Part shown: piece by piece, positions 1-8,379 of the stretch
Position numbering within the stretch: position 1 is the first letter of the stretch
Layout of the letters: each line of letters starts with the position of its first letter
Assembly: GCA_030426955.1 (NCBI GenBank)
Contig: JAUHXS010000015.1
Location: forward strand, 1-55,739
Origin: Bacteroidia bacterium
Lineage (GTDB): Bacteria; Bacteroidota; Bacteroidia; Chitinophagales; JAUHXS01
DNA: 55,739 nucleotides
Reading direction: 5' to 3'
Made by a program: the position numbers and the translations under genes
The notes under the pieces: generated by a model
The model's database searches: none
The model's input: the letters and a program-made list of their open reading frames with translations, nothing else
Told to the model about the DNA's origin: nothing

Positions 1-131
1 TACGTTCATTCCATGAACTACAAACTGACAATGCTCAATGTCCAGCGGAAAGTATTTACATTTCGCATTGTCTATCAACTTTTGTAATTTTCGTTCTCAA
101 TGCGGAACTACGTTTAGCTCGACATTGTGTG
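1..131. repeat. 131-bp direct repeat, copy 1 (right part of element F)
   Basis: Bases 1-131 are identical to 13538-13668, and the copies diverge immediately after the shared ACATTGTGTG. Because the window begins inside this copy, the repeat may extend further left. It contains TTTAGCTCGACATTG (113-127). In the second copy the perfect reverse complement of that arm lies about 260 bp upstream, so copy 1 is probably the right end of a long inverted-repeat element whose left arm is outside the window. The lipoprotein start codon lies 3 bp after the repeat ends. Confidence 0.9.
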
Positions 132-133
132 CA

Positions 134-577
134 ATGCCGAAAAAACGAATGAGAATAAAAATAATCCTAATATTGACCGTTTTGATTGCCAGTTGTGGTG
201 GAACAAAAAACCTGACTGAATTATCGGAATTGACCGTTGAGAATAAACGCTTGAATAAACTAATCGTGGACAGAAAACCTGATTACGGAATTAGTGGGCG
301 TGACGGATGTGTAATTATGGGAGAAATTTCAATGAACATTGCCGAATTGAATAATGGAAAATCAATACGCGGAAAAGTTTTTGACTCTGAAACAAAGGAA
401 CCTCTCATAAATGCTAAATTAAAATTATCGGTAAAACAAAATGGAATGAATAGTACATCGGAGATAAACTCGGATGAAAACGGAATTTATCAAGCGAAAT
501 TCAAAGGCGAATTGAAAAAAATCGAGGTGGAATATGTCGCTTATCGCAATTTAAAAATTAACCTTGAAAAACTATAA
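134..577 (+). CDS. Small lipoprotein with carboxypeptidase-regulatory-like domain
   Basis: A 147-aa protein if started at ATG 134. An in-frame ATG at 38 lies inside the 131-bp repeat and would put about 32 unrelated residues in front of the signal peptide, so it was not used. ATG 149 is also possible. The N-terminus MRIKIILILTVLIASC is a lipoprotein signal with an LIASC lipobox, so the mature protein should be membrane-anchored through that Cys. The C-terminal half, from IRGKVFDSETKEPLINAKL, looks like a carboxypeptidase regulatory-like (Ig-fold) domain, common in Bacteroidota surface proteins. The partner or substrate is unknown. It sits between element F and an attC-like element, as parDE does at the other end of the island, so it looks like cargo of a mobile or cassette-like unit. 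Confidence 0.65.
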   Translation: MPKKRMRIKIILILTVLIASCGGTKNLTELSELTVENKRLNKLIVDRKPDYGISGRDGCVIMGEISMNIAELNNGKSIRGKVFDSETKEPLINAKLKLSVKQNGMNSTSEINSDENGIYQAKFKGELKKIEVEYVAYRNLKINLEKL

Positions 578-587
578 ATCACTGCAC

Positions 588-717
588 ACAACAATGTATA
601 AAAATAATTGCTCAATTTTGGGCTTAACCAAAGGTCGTTGCAAGTTTACTACGTCTGAATTTCCTTCGGAAATTCCTCGCACGTAAACCCGCAACTATTC
701 TTATACGAGACGTTAGC
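588..717. repeat. Type 1 attC-like folded element A
   Basis: About 130 bp between the lipoprotein gene and the next module. The ends are CAAC (589-592) and CGTTAG (711-716). GTATAAAAATAATTGC (596-611) pairs with GCAACTATTCTTATAC (691-706) with two G-T-type mismatches. Inside is a perfect hairpin, GAATTTCC-TTC-GGAAATTC (657-675). Complementary end boxes, unpaired spacers and an inner stem resemble integron attC sites. This is structural resemblance only; no integrase is visible. Confidence 0.6.
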
Positions 718-744
718 CACAAGCGGAAAACCCATCACACAAAT

Positions 745-810
745 AGCACATTTGCAATTCACACAAGCTAACACCACAACCCAAAATTGCAAAAGAGCTA
801 TTTTTACCAA
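745..810. repeat. Type 2 palindromic spacer element, copy 1
   Basis: AGCACATTTGCAATT (745-759) pairs imperfectly with AATTGCAAAAGAGCT (785-799); the core TTTGCAATT/AATTGCAAA is a perfect 9-bp stem. Three related elements occur at 4603-4688, 5024-5098 and 13155-13221. The rest of the 578-910 gap holds element A and the promoter at 850-880; no gene is seen in it. Confidence 0.6.
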
Positions 811-849
811 TCTTGAATATAGTGAATTATGAACATTTATTTACTATAT

Positions 850-880
850 TTTGTATTATATAGTTTTTATTGTAATTTTG
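850..880 (+). promoter_or_regulatory. Bacteroidota-type promoter of the GHKL/DUF1016 module
   Basis: TTTG (850-853), a 19-bp spacer, then TAATTTTG (873-880), matching TTTG-N19-TAnnTTTG. It lies 30 bp upstream of ATG 911 and after the structured spacer, so the three-gene module has its own promoter. Confidence 0.65.
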
Positions 881-910
881 TAGACTTAAATCATTTAATT
901 GATATTACAA

Positions 911-1141
911 ATGGACAATTCTAAACTAAAAAAAGAGCGATTTAAGAGGGTAGCTTCAAAGCGAGTTGATAATCTATTAGCTGGTATAAGAAGTCTTTCA
1001 AATTGCTCCAACACGAACAATTACGAATATACAGAAGAAGATGTTCAGAAAATGATAAGGGCGATAAAGGACGAATTAAGGACAATGGAAACACTGTATA
1101 GAAAAAACTTAAATAAAAACATTGACACCTTCAACTTCTAA
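911..1141 (+). CDS. Small helical protein, first gene of ATPase/nuclease module
   Basis: A 76-aa protein from ATG 911; an upstream TTG (899) is less likely. It is lysine/arginine-rich at the N-terminus (LKKERFKRVASKRVDNLL) and predicted helical throughout. There is no signal peptide, no membrane segment and no family I recognise. Its stop is 4 bp before the ATG of the GHKL ATPase and it follows a good promoter, so it is almost certainly co-transcribed with it. A basic helical protein here could be a regulator, antitoxin-like partner or small subunit of the complex; the sequence does not say which. Confidence 0.6.
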   Translation: MDNSKLKKERFKRVASKRVDNLLAGIRSLSNCSNTNNYEYTEEDVQKMIRAIKDELRTMETLYRKNLNKNIDTFNF

Positions 1142-1145
1142 GATT

Positions 1146-3551
1146 ATGGAAAAATTATTTTGGCAACTCTACAATTCAGATTCAGAAACTGAAGTCAACA
1201 ATGTTATTCTTTCAAACGATTTATTTAAAGACCCTACGAACTGGAAACCATATGGAGGAATTGAAGGGAATTTTGGAACTTTTGAAAGTCAGCAAAACCA
1301 TCCAGTTCCTGCATTAATTGAAAAAATTACAAATTCCATTGATGCAACTTTAATTAAAGATTGTAAGATTAATGGGATTGACCCGAAATCAAAAGACGCG
1401 CCAAAATCTATGAGTGAAGCTGTAGAAAAATTCTACAATGTTAAAAATGGTGAAATAGGTGAGCTTTCAAATAAGGAAAGAAGAGAATTAGCTGAAAACA
1501 TTCAAATCCTAGCAACTGGAGATAAAACTCAACCATGTATAACGATATTTGATTCTGGTGAAGGTCAAACCCCAGAAAATTTTGTAAATACTTTTCTTTC
1601 TTTGCACAGAGGAAATAAAGCAAACATTCATTTTGTTCAAGGAAAATATAATATGGGCTCAACTGGGGCTGTTGTTTTCTGCGGTGACAAAAAGTATCAA
1701 CTGATTGCTTCTAAAAGAAATAAGCAGCTAAATGATAATGGTGATTCTAACCTCGGCTTTACCATAGTCAGAAAACACCCTTTGACCAAGATTGATGAAG
1801 ACAACAATGTTAAAGCCACTTGGTATGAATATTTTTGCCCTCACGGAGAAATACCTTCATTTAACATAAACGAATTAGATTTAGGTCTTTATAATAAAAA
1901 ATTTATTTCAGGAAGTATTGTTAAATTATACTCTTACCAACTTCCAAGAGGTTCTCGCTCTGATGTTACGTTAGATTTATGGAGGGATTTAAATCAGTAT
2001 ATGTATCATCTACCATTGCCAATTAGTGTATATGAAAAACGTGATTACAAAGGTAAAACTCCAAACAAGCCAGTTTTAGGAAACCGAACACGTATTACAA
2101 TTGATAGTCGTGATAAGGTAAGTAAAACTATTCAATTTACTATCCCTAAAGAATCAGGATTAGGTGATATTAGTATTGAAGTGATAATTTTTAATTCAGA
2201 TGTAGACCATGGAGAATTTATTAAAAACAAATCTATCATATTCACTCAAAATGGTCAAGTTCATGGTTTTGAGGGACAATCTTTTATATCCCAAAGTCTT
2301 GGTTTTTCATTATTAAAAACCACTACTCTAATTCATGTGGATTGTACCAATATCCCAACTGAGATTAGGCAAGATTTATTCATGTCCAATAGGACACATT
2401 TAAAGCAATGTCCAAAAACAGAACATTTGCTTGATGAAGTAATTGGATTATTAAAGAAAAGTAGCGAGTTAAAACGACTTAATAATGAAAGGAAAAATTC
2501 ATTACTTCGAGACTCCAAATCTGATAAAGACTTAATAGAGACCTTTTTATCCAAATTACCAGTTGACAAGGACGTTGTGAATCTTTTAAAAAAGAATGGC
2601 TCCTTAGATTTTTTGAAATCGGCAGGAAATAAAATCAACACTAATAATCATAATGCAAAAAAAACTGAACAAAAAAAATTAAATCGATTTCCTTCTATTT
2701 TCAATTTGAATCTAAAAAAAGATAAAAATGGAAAAGTCTACAAGACCATTCCTTTAGATTCAACAGGAAAAGCATCAATCGAAACAGATGTAGAAGATGA
2801 TTATTTGTTTAGACCTGTGGAAAAAGGAGAATTTGAAATACAGGTTTTGCAAAAGCGAAATAAAACGGATAAACCTGTAAATCCAACACCAAACCCTTTT
2901 CCAGATGACGTAACTGATATATTAACTATAAATAGAGAAGGACCTGTTGATGGATCTATAAGGTTATTAATTAAACCTAATGAAAAAGCAAAAGTAGGAG
3001 ATGAAGTTGAGGTAAGGGCAACTCTTAGTTCGCCTGGAAAAGAATTTGAATGTATTTTTAATGTAATAGTTGACGAGAAAATTGACAAGCCTAAAACCAA
3101 AGAAGAAGCTCCTTCAGAAACTTTTCCAAATCTTCCCACTCCAAGAAAAGCGTTTAAAGAAAAGCAGGAAGATGGAGATTTGACTTGGGCTGATGAAAAT
3201 CTCAAATGGACAGGACATGATATCGTTAAAGTTATTACTGATAATGATGAAGATAGTGATATGATTGTTGCTGGAATTGTAGTTAATATGGATTCCTTTG
3301 CTCTATTAAACTTTATATCCAAAAATCGAATTAGTACTGAAAAAGAAATCAAATTTATCAAAGACAAGTACTTTTTATCCGTTTATCTACATTCACTTTT
3401 TCTATTTAGTATCATGCAGAAAATGAGGAATGATGATGAAAAATTGAAACCTCTAGAAATTGATGAGTTTATATCAAACATGATTAAGCCGTACGCCAGT
3501 TTCTTGCTATATGAAAATTATCACATTGAAAAATTTGCTTTTGCTGAATAA
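1146..3551 (+). CDS. GHKL (Hsp90-fold) ATPase, putative defence protein
   Basis: An 801-aa cytoplasmic protein from ATG 1146; a TTG at 1122 would overlap the preceding gene. The N-terminal 200 residues carry Bergerat/GHKL ATPase motifs: N-box E59xxxN63 with D66, G1 box D136-S-G-E-G140, and G2 loop G166-KYNMGSTG174. About 60 residues are inserted between N-box and G1. The middle and C-terminal parts are lysine-rich, with a beta-rich segment around residues 600-690, and match nothing I can name. The DUF1016 nuclease starts 2 bp after the stop, so the pair is translationally linked. GHKL ATPases act as ATP-driven clamps, as in MutL, GyrB and Hsp90. A clamp or sensor next to a nuclease suggests anti-phage or anti-plasmid activity, which is inference. 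I cannot match it to a named defence system. Confidence 0.75.
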   Translation: MEKLFWQLYNSDSETEVNNVILSNDLFKDPTNWKPYGGIEGNFGTFESQQNHPVPALIEKITNSIDATLIKDCKINGIDPKSKDAPKSMSEAVEKFYNVKNGEIGELSNKERRELAENIQILATGDKTQPCITIFDSGEGQTPENFVNTFLSLHRGNKANIHFVQGKYNMGSTGAVVFCGDKKYQLIASKRNKQLNDNGDSNLGFTIVRKHPLTKIDEDNNVKATWYEYFCPHGEIPSFNINELDLGLYNKKFISGSIVKLYSYQLPRGSRSDVTLDLWRDLNQYMYHLPLPISVYEKRDYKGKTPNKPVLGNRTRITIDSRDKVSKTIQFTIPKESGLGDISIEVIIFNSDVDHGEFIKNKSIIFTQNGQVHGFEGQSFISQSLGFSLLKTTTLIHVDCTNIPTEIRQDLFMSNRTHLKQCPKTEHLLDEVIGLLKKSSELKRLNNERKNSLLRDSKSDKDLIETFLSKLPVDKDVVNLLKKNGSLDFLKSAGNKINTNNHNAKKTEQKKLNRFPSIFNLNLKKDKNGKVYKTIPLDSTGKASIETDVEDDYLFRPVEKGEFEIQVLQKRNKTDKPVNPTPNPFPDDVTDILTINREGPVDGSIRLLIKPNEKAKVGDEVEVRATLSSPGKEFECIFNVIVDEKIDKPKTKEEAPSETFPNLPTPRKAFKEKQEDGDLTWADENLKWTGHDIVKVITDNDEDSDMIVAGIVVNMDSFALLNFISKNRISTEKEIKFIKDKYFLSVYLHSLFLFSIMQKMRNDDEKLKPLEIDEFISNMIKPYASFLLYENYHIEKFAFAE

Positions 3552-3553
3552 AT

Positions 3554-4603
3554 ATGACGAACAAACCTTCAAATATTAAATTCTACTCTCAAATTGTTGA
3601 TTTATTACAATCTGCAAGAAATAAGGTTGTACGTACCGTTAATCAAACAATGGTGGTAACCTATTTTGAAATAGGTCGAATGATTATTGAAGAGGAACAA
3701 GGCGGAAAGGAGCGAGCTGACTACGGAAAATCATTATTAAAAGAGTTATCAAAAGTATTAACTAAGGAGTTCGGTAAAGGCTTTTCAGTTGACAACCTTG
3801 AAAATATGAGGCGATTTTATCTTGTCTATGGAAAATCCGAAACACTGTCTCGGATTTCTTCAAAAGCAATTTCCGAAACTGCGTCTCGGGAATTGAAACA
3901 GGAAGAATTTATACTAAGTTGGTCTCATTACCTTAAACTAATGCGTATTGATGATGAAAATGAGCGAAAATTCTATGAAATAGAATCTTCCAAAAATAAT
4001 TGGAGTGTGCGAGAACTTGATAGACAATATGATTCCGCACTATATGCTAGGCTCGTTTTAAGCAGAGACAAAGACGAAGTTAAAAAGCTTTCAGAAAAAG
4101 GCTTAGTCCTAGAAAAACCAAAAGACGTAATTAAAGACCCTTATATTTTAGAGTTTATCGGGCTTCCTGAAAAATCTACTTATTCTGAAAGTGATTTAGA
4201 GCAAGGAATTATTGACAAACTAGAACACTTTTTACTTGAATTAGGCACTGGATTTACTTTTGTAGCAAGGCAAAATCGGATTTCTTTTGACAACAAGCAT
4301 TTTCGTATAGATTTAGTTTTTTACAATAGAATATTAAAATGCTTTGTGCTGATTGATTTGAAAATTGGTGAGTTAAAGCATCAGGATATTGGACAAATGC
4401 AGATGTATGTAAATTACTACGATAGAGAAATCAAATTGGATGACGAAAATAAAACTATCGGGATTGTTCTCTGCCAAAACAAAAGTGAAGCTGTTGTAGA
4501 ATACACATTACCAGAAAATAACGAGCAAATATTTGCAAGTAAATACAAAACCGTATTACCGAGCAAAGAAGAATTAAAATTATTAATAAACGAAACTGAA
4601 TAG
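3554..4603 (+). CDS. DUF1016/YhcG-type PD-(D/E)xK nuclease
   Basis: A 349-aa protein. The N-terminal half has the helical DUF1016 domain (TVNQTMVVTYFEIGRMIIEE, then SWSHYLKLMRI and WSVRELDRQ), and the C-terminal half has the nuclease fold. Visible active-site residues are D253 (RIDLVFYN) and D268-L-K270 (VLIDLKIG), a D...DxK form of the motif. The length is usual for the family. These proteins are known from Bacteroidota and Proteobacteria, often beside restriction or other defence genes. Here it is the last gene of the small protein/GHKL ATPase unit, and its stop codon runs straight into a type 2 element. It is likely the effector nuclease of that module; the role is inferred from context. 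Confidence 0.85.
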   Translation: MTNKPSNIKFYSQIVDLLQSARNKVVRTVNQTMVVTYFEIGRMIIEEEQGGKERADYGKSLLKELSKVLTKEFGKGFSVDNLENMRRFYLVYGKSETLSRISSKAISETASRELKQEEFILSWSHYLKLMRIDDENERKFYEIESSKNNWSVRELDRQYDSALYARLVLSRDKDEVKKLSEKGLVLEKPKDVIKDPYILEFIGLPEKSTYSESDLEQGIIDKLEHFLLELGTGFTFVARQNRISFDNKHFRIDLVFYNRILKCFVLIDLKIGELKHQDIGQMQMYVNYYDREIKLDDENKTIGIVLCQNKSEAVVEYTLPENNEQIFASKYKTVLPSKEELKLLINETE

Positions 4604-4688
4604 CCAACGCATTAAGTCATACACATTTGTAATTCGCACGAGCCAATGCTCAACCAAAAATCACAAATAAGTATGTCTTTGCCAACGC
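4603..4688. repeat. Type 2 palindromic spacer element, copy 2
   Basis: It starts at the nuclease stop codon. It has GCCAACGC at both ends (4603-4610 and 4681-4688) and an inner stem ATTTGT (4625-4630)/ACAAAT (4663-4668). The 4604-5222 spacer contains this element, type 1 elements B and C, a third type 2 element and the abiE operators. Short open frames there are not credible genes. Confidence 0.6.
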
Positions 4689-4715
4689 TAAAAACAGACT
4701 AAATGAAAATAGCCA

Positions 4716-4795
4716 GTGGCTAACATTATGTATAAAATATAGCCCCACAAGGCTTACACACAAACCAAAGCTACAATTTCATACATTGAGCGTAA
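4716..4795. repeat. Type 1 attC-like folded element B
   Basis: ATGTATAAAATATAGC (4728-4743) pairs with GCTACAATTTCATACAT (4770-4786) with one bulge. An apical AGCC-CCACAA-GGCT hairpin follows (4741-4754). The outer TAAC (4721-4724) has GTAAC (4792-4796) instead of GTTAG on the right side, so this copy is slightly degenerate at its end box. Confidence 0.5.
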
Positions 4796-4956
4796 CCCTC
4801 CCATATGCCTCACCACGATTTTTAATTTTTAAAATAAAGAATCTGTAAACGAATACAAGACAATCTGTAATTCAGAAATCTTGTTCGGCGACAGCCCAGA
4901 ACATCGGATAAAGCGCATATCGATTTATCCTCAATATTTACTATCTTGCCCCCCAA

Positions 4957-5002
4957 CAACGTGCGCGGACAAATCGCTACGCGCTTTACCCGCGCCCCGT
5001 TG
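4957..5002. repeat. Type 1 attC-like folded element C (short form)
   Basis: CAAC (4957-4960) pairs with GTTG (4999-5002) and GCGCGG (4963-4968) with CCGCGC (4990-4995), leaving a short loop. It has the same end-box plus inner-stem plan as A, D and E in a 46-bp GC-rich version. Confidence 0.5.
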
Positions 5003-5023
5003 TATGCCATTGAAAAAAGAAAA

Positions 5024-5098
5024 GCCAACCGCACGTTCAAGCACATTTCATTTTGCTCGTACCTCACAAAATAAAAAGAGCTTTCACTTCCCCACCGC
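5024..5098. repeat. Type 2 palindromic spacer element, copy 3
   Basis: GCCAACCGC at 5024, AAGC (5039-5042)/GCTT (5080-5083) and ATTTTG (5050-5055)/CAAAAT (5067-5072). It is in the same orientation as the other type 2 copies and precedes the abiE operon. Confidence 0.55.
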
Positions 5099-5138
5099 TA
5101 ACCAAACTTCATGAAATTTAAATTCTAAGCAAATGACA

Positions 5139-5223
5139 TTGTCCCGAATTTTATCATATTTCGGGACAAAATTTATAAGACAAAACAATTAATTGTCCCA
5201 TTTATTTGCTATTTTTGGGACAA
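5139..5223 (+). promoter_or_regulatory. Double inverted-repeat operator and promoter of the AbiE-like operon
   Basis: Two related inverted repeats stand side by side. The first is TTGTCCCGAA-N11-TTCGGGACAA (5139-5169). The second is TTGTCCCA-N15-TGGGACAA (5193-5223), and its last base is the A of the ATG. A TAnnTTTG-type -7 box, TATTTTTG, lies at 5210-5217 inside the second repeat. AbiEi-type antitoxins are known to bind inverted repeats and repress their own operon. The arrangement suggests that binding blocks promoter and start codon together, on a leaderless or nearly leaderless transcript. Confidence 0.75.
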
Positions 5224-5804
5224 TGTTAGACTTGGATGTAATAGAAAACAGGGTTGATAAAGGTGAAATATTCTTTATCTCAGACTTTACGGAACTTGGC
5301 AACTACGAGGCTGTACGCAAGTCTTTACAGAGGTTGACCAAAGACGGGAAAGTTGAACGCATTGCTAAAGGAATATACTTCTTGCCTAAAAAACATGAAA
5401 AATTAGGCACAATCTACCCTCATGCAGAACAAATTGCAAAAGCTATTGCAAAACGTGATAAAGCCAGAATAATAGCTACAGGATCAACAGCATTGAATCT
5501 ATTAGGCTTATCAACACAAATCCCTATGAAGGTGGTTTTCTTAACGGATGGCTCTGCTAGAAATATAAAAGTGGGTAAACAAACTATTCAGTTTAAAAAG
5601 ACAAACACCAAAAATCTCAGTATTGAACATCGATTGACCAATCTTATAATTCAAGCATTTAAAGCTATTGGAGAAAAAAATATTACAGAAGAACAGATTG
5701 GTAAAATACGCATGATAATTGACCAAAGCGATGAACAAGAGTTGATTTATCAAAATTTGAAAACAGCGCCAGTTTGGATGCAAAAAATAGTAGTAGGCAA
5801 ATGA
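5223..5804 (+). CDS. AbiEi-like antitoxin (DUF6088-type)
   Basis: A 193-aa protein. ATG 5223 was chosen because a TTG 30 bp upstream lies inside the operator. The N-terminal 60 residues form a winged-helix segment (ISDFTELGNYEAVRKSLQRL, then VERIAKGIYFLPK), typical of AbiEi/DUF6088 transcriptional antitoxins. The C-terminal part (IIATGSTALNLLGLS) resembles the AbiEi C-terminal domain. By family precedent it represses its own operon and counteracts the AbiEii nucleotidyltransferase in a type IV toxin-antitoxin system. It overlaps the toxin gene by ATGA (5801-5804). The double operator directly upstream supports autoregulation. Confidence 0.82.
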   Translation: MLDLDVIENRVDKGEIFFISDFTELGNYEAVRKSLQRLTKDGKVERIAKGIYFLPKKHEKLGTIYPHAEQIAKAIAKRDKARIIATGSTALNLLGLSTQIPMKVVFLTDGSARNIKVGKQTIQFKKTNTKNLSIEHRLTNLIIQAFKAIGEKNITEEQIGKIRMIIDQSDEQELIYQNLKTAPVWMQKIVVGK

Positions 5805-6784
5805 ATAACTGGCTAACATTATCGAAAGAAGAACAAGTTGAGTTGTTTACTCAAATTGGTGTAAAAACCAATCTCCCTCCACAAGCTGTTGAAAAAGATG
5901 CTTGGGTTAGTCTAATGCTCCGAATGATATTTACTTCAGAATTAGCAAATCATTTAATATTTAAAGGAGGTACTTCATTAAGCAAGGCTTTCAACTTAAT
6001 TCAACGATTTTCGGAAGACATTGACTTAGGTATTGATAGACAATATTTGGGATTTGAAGGAGATTTATCAAAAGGACAAATTCGCAAATTGCGAAGAGCT
6101 TGTCACACATTCGTTTCTCAAGATTTAGCTGAATTACTTATAAAACAACTTATCACTTATGGAGTTGACGAGGCCTCGTATGAAGTTATAGTTGAAAACA
6201 CACAAGTATCTGACCAAGATCCCGAGACTATTAAAGTCAATTATCAATCTCTATTTGGGGAAATATCCTATCTCCCCAAAAGAGTTTTAATAGAAGTCAG
6301 CGCTAGATCTTTAATTGAACCTAATCAAGAGGTTAATCTTAAATCGCTTATAGATGAGCACTTCCCTGAAACAGATTTTGTTGAAGGAGAATTCTTGGTT
6401 AATGCGACCAATCCACAAAAAACATTTTTAGAGAAGTTAATTCTGTTGCATGAAGAATTTGAGAAGCCAGTTGAAAAAATAAGGCATTTAAGAATGTCAA
6501 GGCATTTCTATGACATTGGACAAATACTAGACTCTGAATTTGGGCAAGAAGCCCTAAAGAATAAGGAGCTTTTTGAAAGTATCATTAATCATAGAAAAGT
6601 ATTGACTCCAATGAAAACTACTGATTATGATACATTGACTTTACAAAGTCTTCGCATCATTCCTCCTGATGAGCATTTGGGTAACTATAAATCAGATTAC
6701 AAAGAAATGCAAAGCAGTATGATACATGGTGAATCACTTGATTTTGATGAACTACTAGAAAAAATTACAAACGCATTGAAATAA
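5801..6784 (+). CDS. AbiEii-type nucleotidyltransferase toxin
   Basis: A 327-aa protein starting at ATG 5801, which overlaps the antitoxin stop by 4 bases; a TTG at 5774 is less likely. It has the nucleotidyltransferase signature GGTSLSK (56-62) followed by S71-E-D73-I-D75-L, the metal-binding DxD of the AbiEii/AbiGii/MenT family, and EKDAWV around residue 31. AbiEii toxins of this family transfer nucleotides to target RNAs and arrest growth in infected cells. The target here is unknown. The gene ends 4 bp before hsdM, so the toxin-antitoxin pair and the restriction locus are probably one transcription unit. Confidence 0.85.
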   Translation: MNNWLTLSKEEQVELFTQIGVKTNLPPQAVEKDAWVSLMLRMIFTSELANHLIFKGGTSLSKAFNLIQRFSEDIDLGIDRQYLGFEGDLSKGQIRKLRRACHTFVSQDLAELLIKQLITYGVDEASYEVIVENTQVSDQDPETIKVNYQSLFGEISYLPKRVLIEVSARSLIEPNQEVNLKSLIDEHFPETDFVEGEFLVNATNPQKTFLEKLILLHEEFEKPVEKIRHLRMSRHFYDIGQILDSEFGQEALKNKELFESIINHRKVLTPMKTTDYDTLTLQSLRIIPPDEHLGNYKSDYKEMQSSMIHGESLDFDELLEKITNALK

Positions 6785-6788
6785 CAAT

Positions 6789-8378
6789 ATGTCAGAAGAC
6801 CATAAAAAAATATTAGAACAGCAACTTTGGAACATAGCTAATACGCTTAGAGGGAAAATGAATGCGGATGAATTCCGTGACTACATCTTGGGATTCATTT
6901 TCTATAAATACCTGAGTGAGAAGATGGAAATCTTCGCAAACGAAATTTTGAAGCAAGACAAAATCAAGTTTCGAGAAATAACACTCAAAACTGATGATGC
7001 AAAAGAGTTTTTAGAAGCAATTAAAGAAGAAGCTTTGGAGAAGCTCGGTTATTTCTTAAAACCCGAAGAGCTATTCACGGAAGTTGCACAAAGAGGAATG
7101 GGCGACAATGAAGAACTTGATCAATTTGATGAAAGTAAGACCAACTTCATTCTAGAGGATTTACAGAAGATTCTAATCAATATCCAGCTGAGTACAATGG
7201 GTACGGATAGCGAAGAAGATTTTGATAATCTTTTTGAAGACATGGACTTGAACAGTACCAAACTTGGTAAAACTCCAGAAGCAAGAAATGTAATTATTGC
7301 AAAGGTGCTAACGCACCTTGATAAGATCGATTTCAAACTGGAACATACCGAATTGGATGTATTAGGTGATGCATACGAATACTTAATTGGGCAATTTGCT
7401 AGTGGAGCAGGTAAAAAAGCAGGTGAATTTTATACACCTCAAGAAGTTTCCAAAGTTTTAGCCAAAATTGTAACCACAGGAAAGCAGAAACTAAAATCAG
7501 TTTATGACCCTACCTGTGGTTCGGGTTCTTTGTTATTGAGAGTTGCAAAAGAAGTTGAGGCGGTAAGTAATTTTTACGGACAAGAAATGAACCGCACTAC
7601 TTACAACTTGGCTCGAATGAACATGATTTTGCATGGTGTGCATTACCGCAAGTTTGACATTAAACAAGAAGACACACTAGAACACCCACAACACATTGAT
7701 CAACAATTTGAAGCGATTGTAGCCAATCCTCCTTTTTCGGCAAAATGGAGTGCAAACCCCTTATTTACAAGTGACGACCGATTTAGCCAATATGGAAAAC
7801 TAGCTCCAAGTAGCAAAGCAGATTTTGCCTTCGTACAACACATGATTTACCATTTAACTGAAAATGGAACAATGGCTATTGTATTGCCTCATGGGGCATT
7901 GTTTAGAGGTGGAGCAGAACAACACATTCGTACTTATTTGATAGAAAACAAAAACTTTTTAGATGCGGTAATAGGCTTGCCTGCCAACATTTTTTATGGC
8001 ACAGCAATACCAACATGCATCATGGTTTTCAAAAAATGTCGAGAAAATCCAAATGACATTTTATTTATAGACGCTAGTAATGACTATGAAAAAGGAACAC
8101 AAAATCAAATTCGTGAAGAAGACATAATTAAAATAGTTTCAACATACCGTGATAGGGTCACAGAAAAAAAATACAGCTACATAGCTAACCTTAAAGAAAT
8201 AAAAGAAAATGAGTATAATCTAAACATACCTAGATATGTGAATTCTTTTCAAGAAGAAGAACCAATTGATTTAGAGACTGTTAGTAAACGCATCGTTGAT
8301 ATAAATAAATCAATTGAAGCTACTGAAGATGCAATATCTAAATATTGCCAAGAATTAGGGATTTCAACGCCTTTTTGA
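6789..8378 (+). CDS. hsdM: Type I restriction-modification DNA methyltransferase, HsdM
   Basis: A 529-aa protein, the usual HsdM length. The N-terminal helical HsdM_N domain (ANTLRGKMNADEFRDYILGF) is followed by the SAM-dependent adenine-N6 methyltransferase domain: motif I D240-P-T-C-G-S-G246, catalytic motif IV N313-P-P-F316, and GEFYTPQEV just before motif I. With HsdS it methylates the host recognition site; with HsdS and HsdR it forms the restriction complex. All key residues are present, so it looks functional. hsdS follows after one base. Confidence 0.95.
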   Translation: MSEDHKKILEQQLWNIANTLRGKMNADEFRDYILGFIFYKYLSEKMEIFANEILKQDKIKFREITLKTDDAKEFLEAIKEEALEKLGYFLKPEELFTEVAQRGMGDNEELDQFDESKTNFILEDLQKILINIQLSTMGTDSEEDFDNLFEDMDLNSTKLGKTPEARNVIIAKVLTHLDKIDFKLEHTELDVLGDAYEYLIGQFASGAGKKAGEFYTPQEVSKVLAKIVTTGKQKLKSVYDPTCGSGSLLLRVAKEVEAVSNFYGQEMNRTTYNLARMNMILHGVHYRKFDIKQEDTLEHPQHIDQQFEAIVANPPFSAKWSANPLFTSDDRFSQYGKLAPSSKADFAFVQHMIYHLTENGTMAIVLPHGALFRGGAEQHIRTYLIENKNFLDAVIGLPANIFYGTAIPTCIMVFKKCRENPNDILFIDASNDYEKGTQNQIREEDIIKIVSTYRDRVTEKKYSYIANLKEIKENEYNLNIPRYVNSFQEEEPIDLETVSKRIVDINKSIEATEDAISKYCQELGISTPF

Positions 8379-8379
8379 T

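Noticed and set aside
38-133. N-terminal extension of the lipoprotein gene from ATG 38
   Set aside because: It lies inside the 131-bp repeat and would bury the lipoprotein signal peptide behind about 32 unrelated residues.
4881-5114. Open frame in the spacer before abiE, and an opposing one at 4822-5067
   Set aside because: Both run across attC-like element C and a type 2 element; their composition is not protein-like and no start context is seen.
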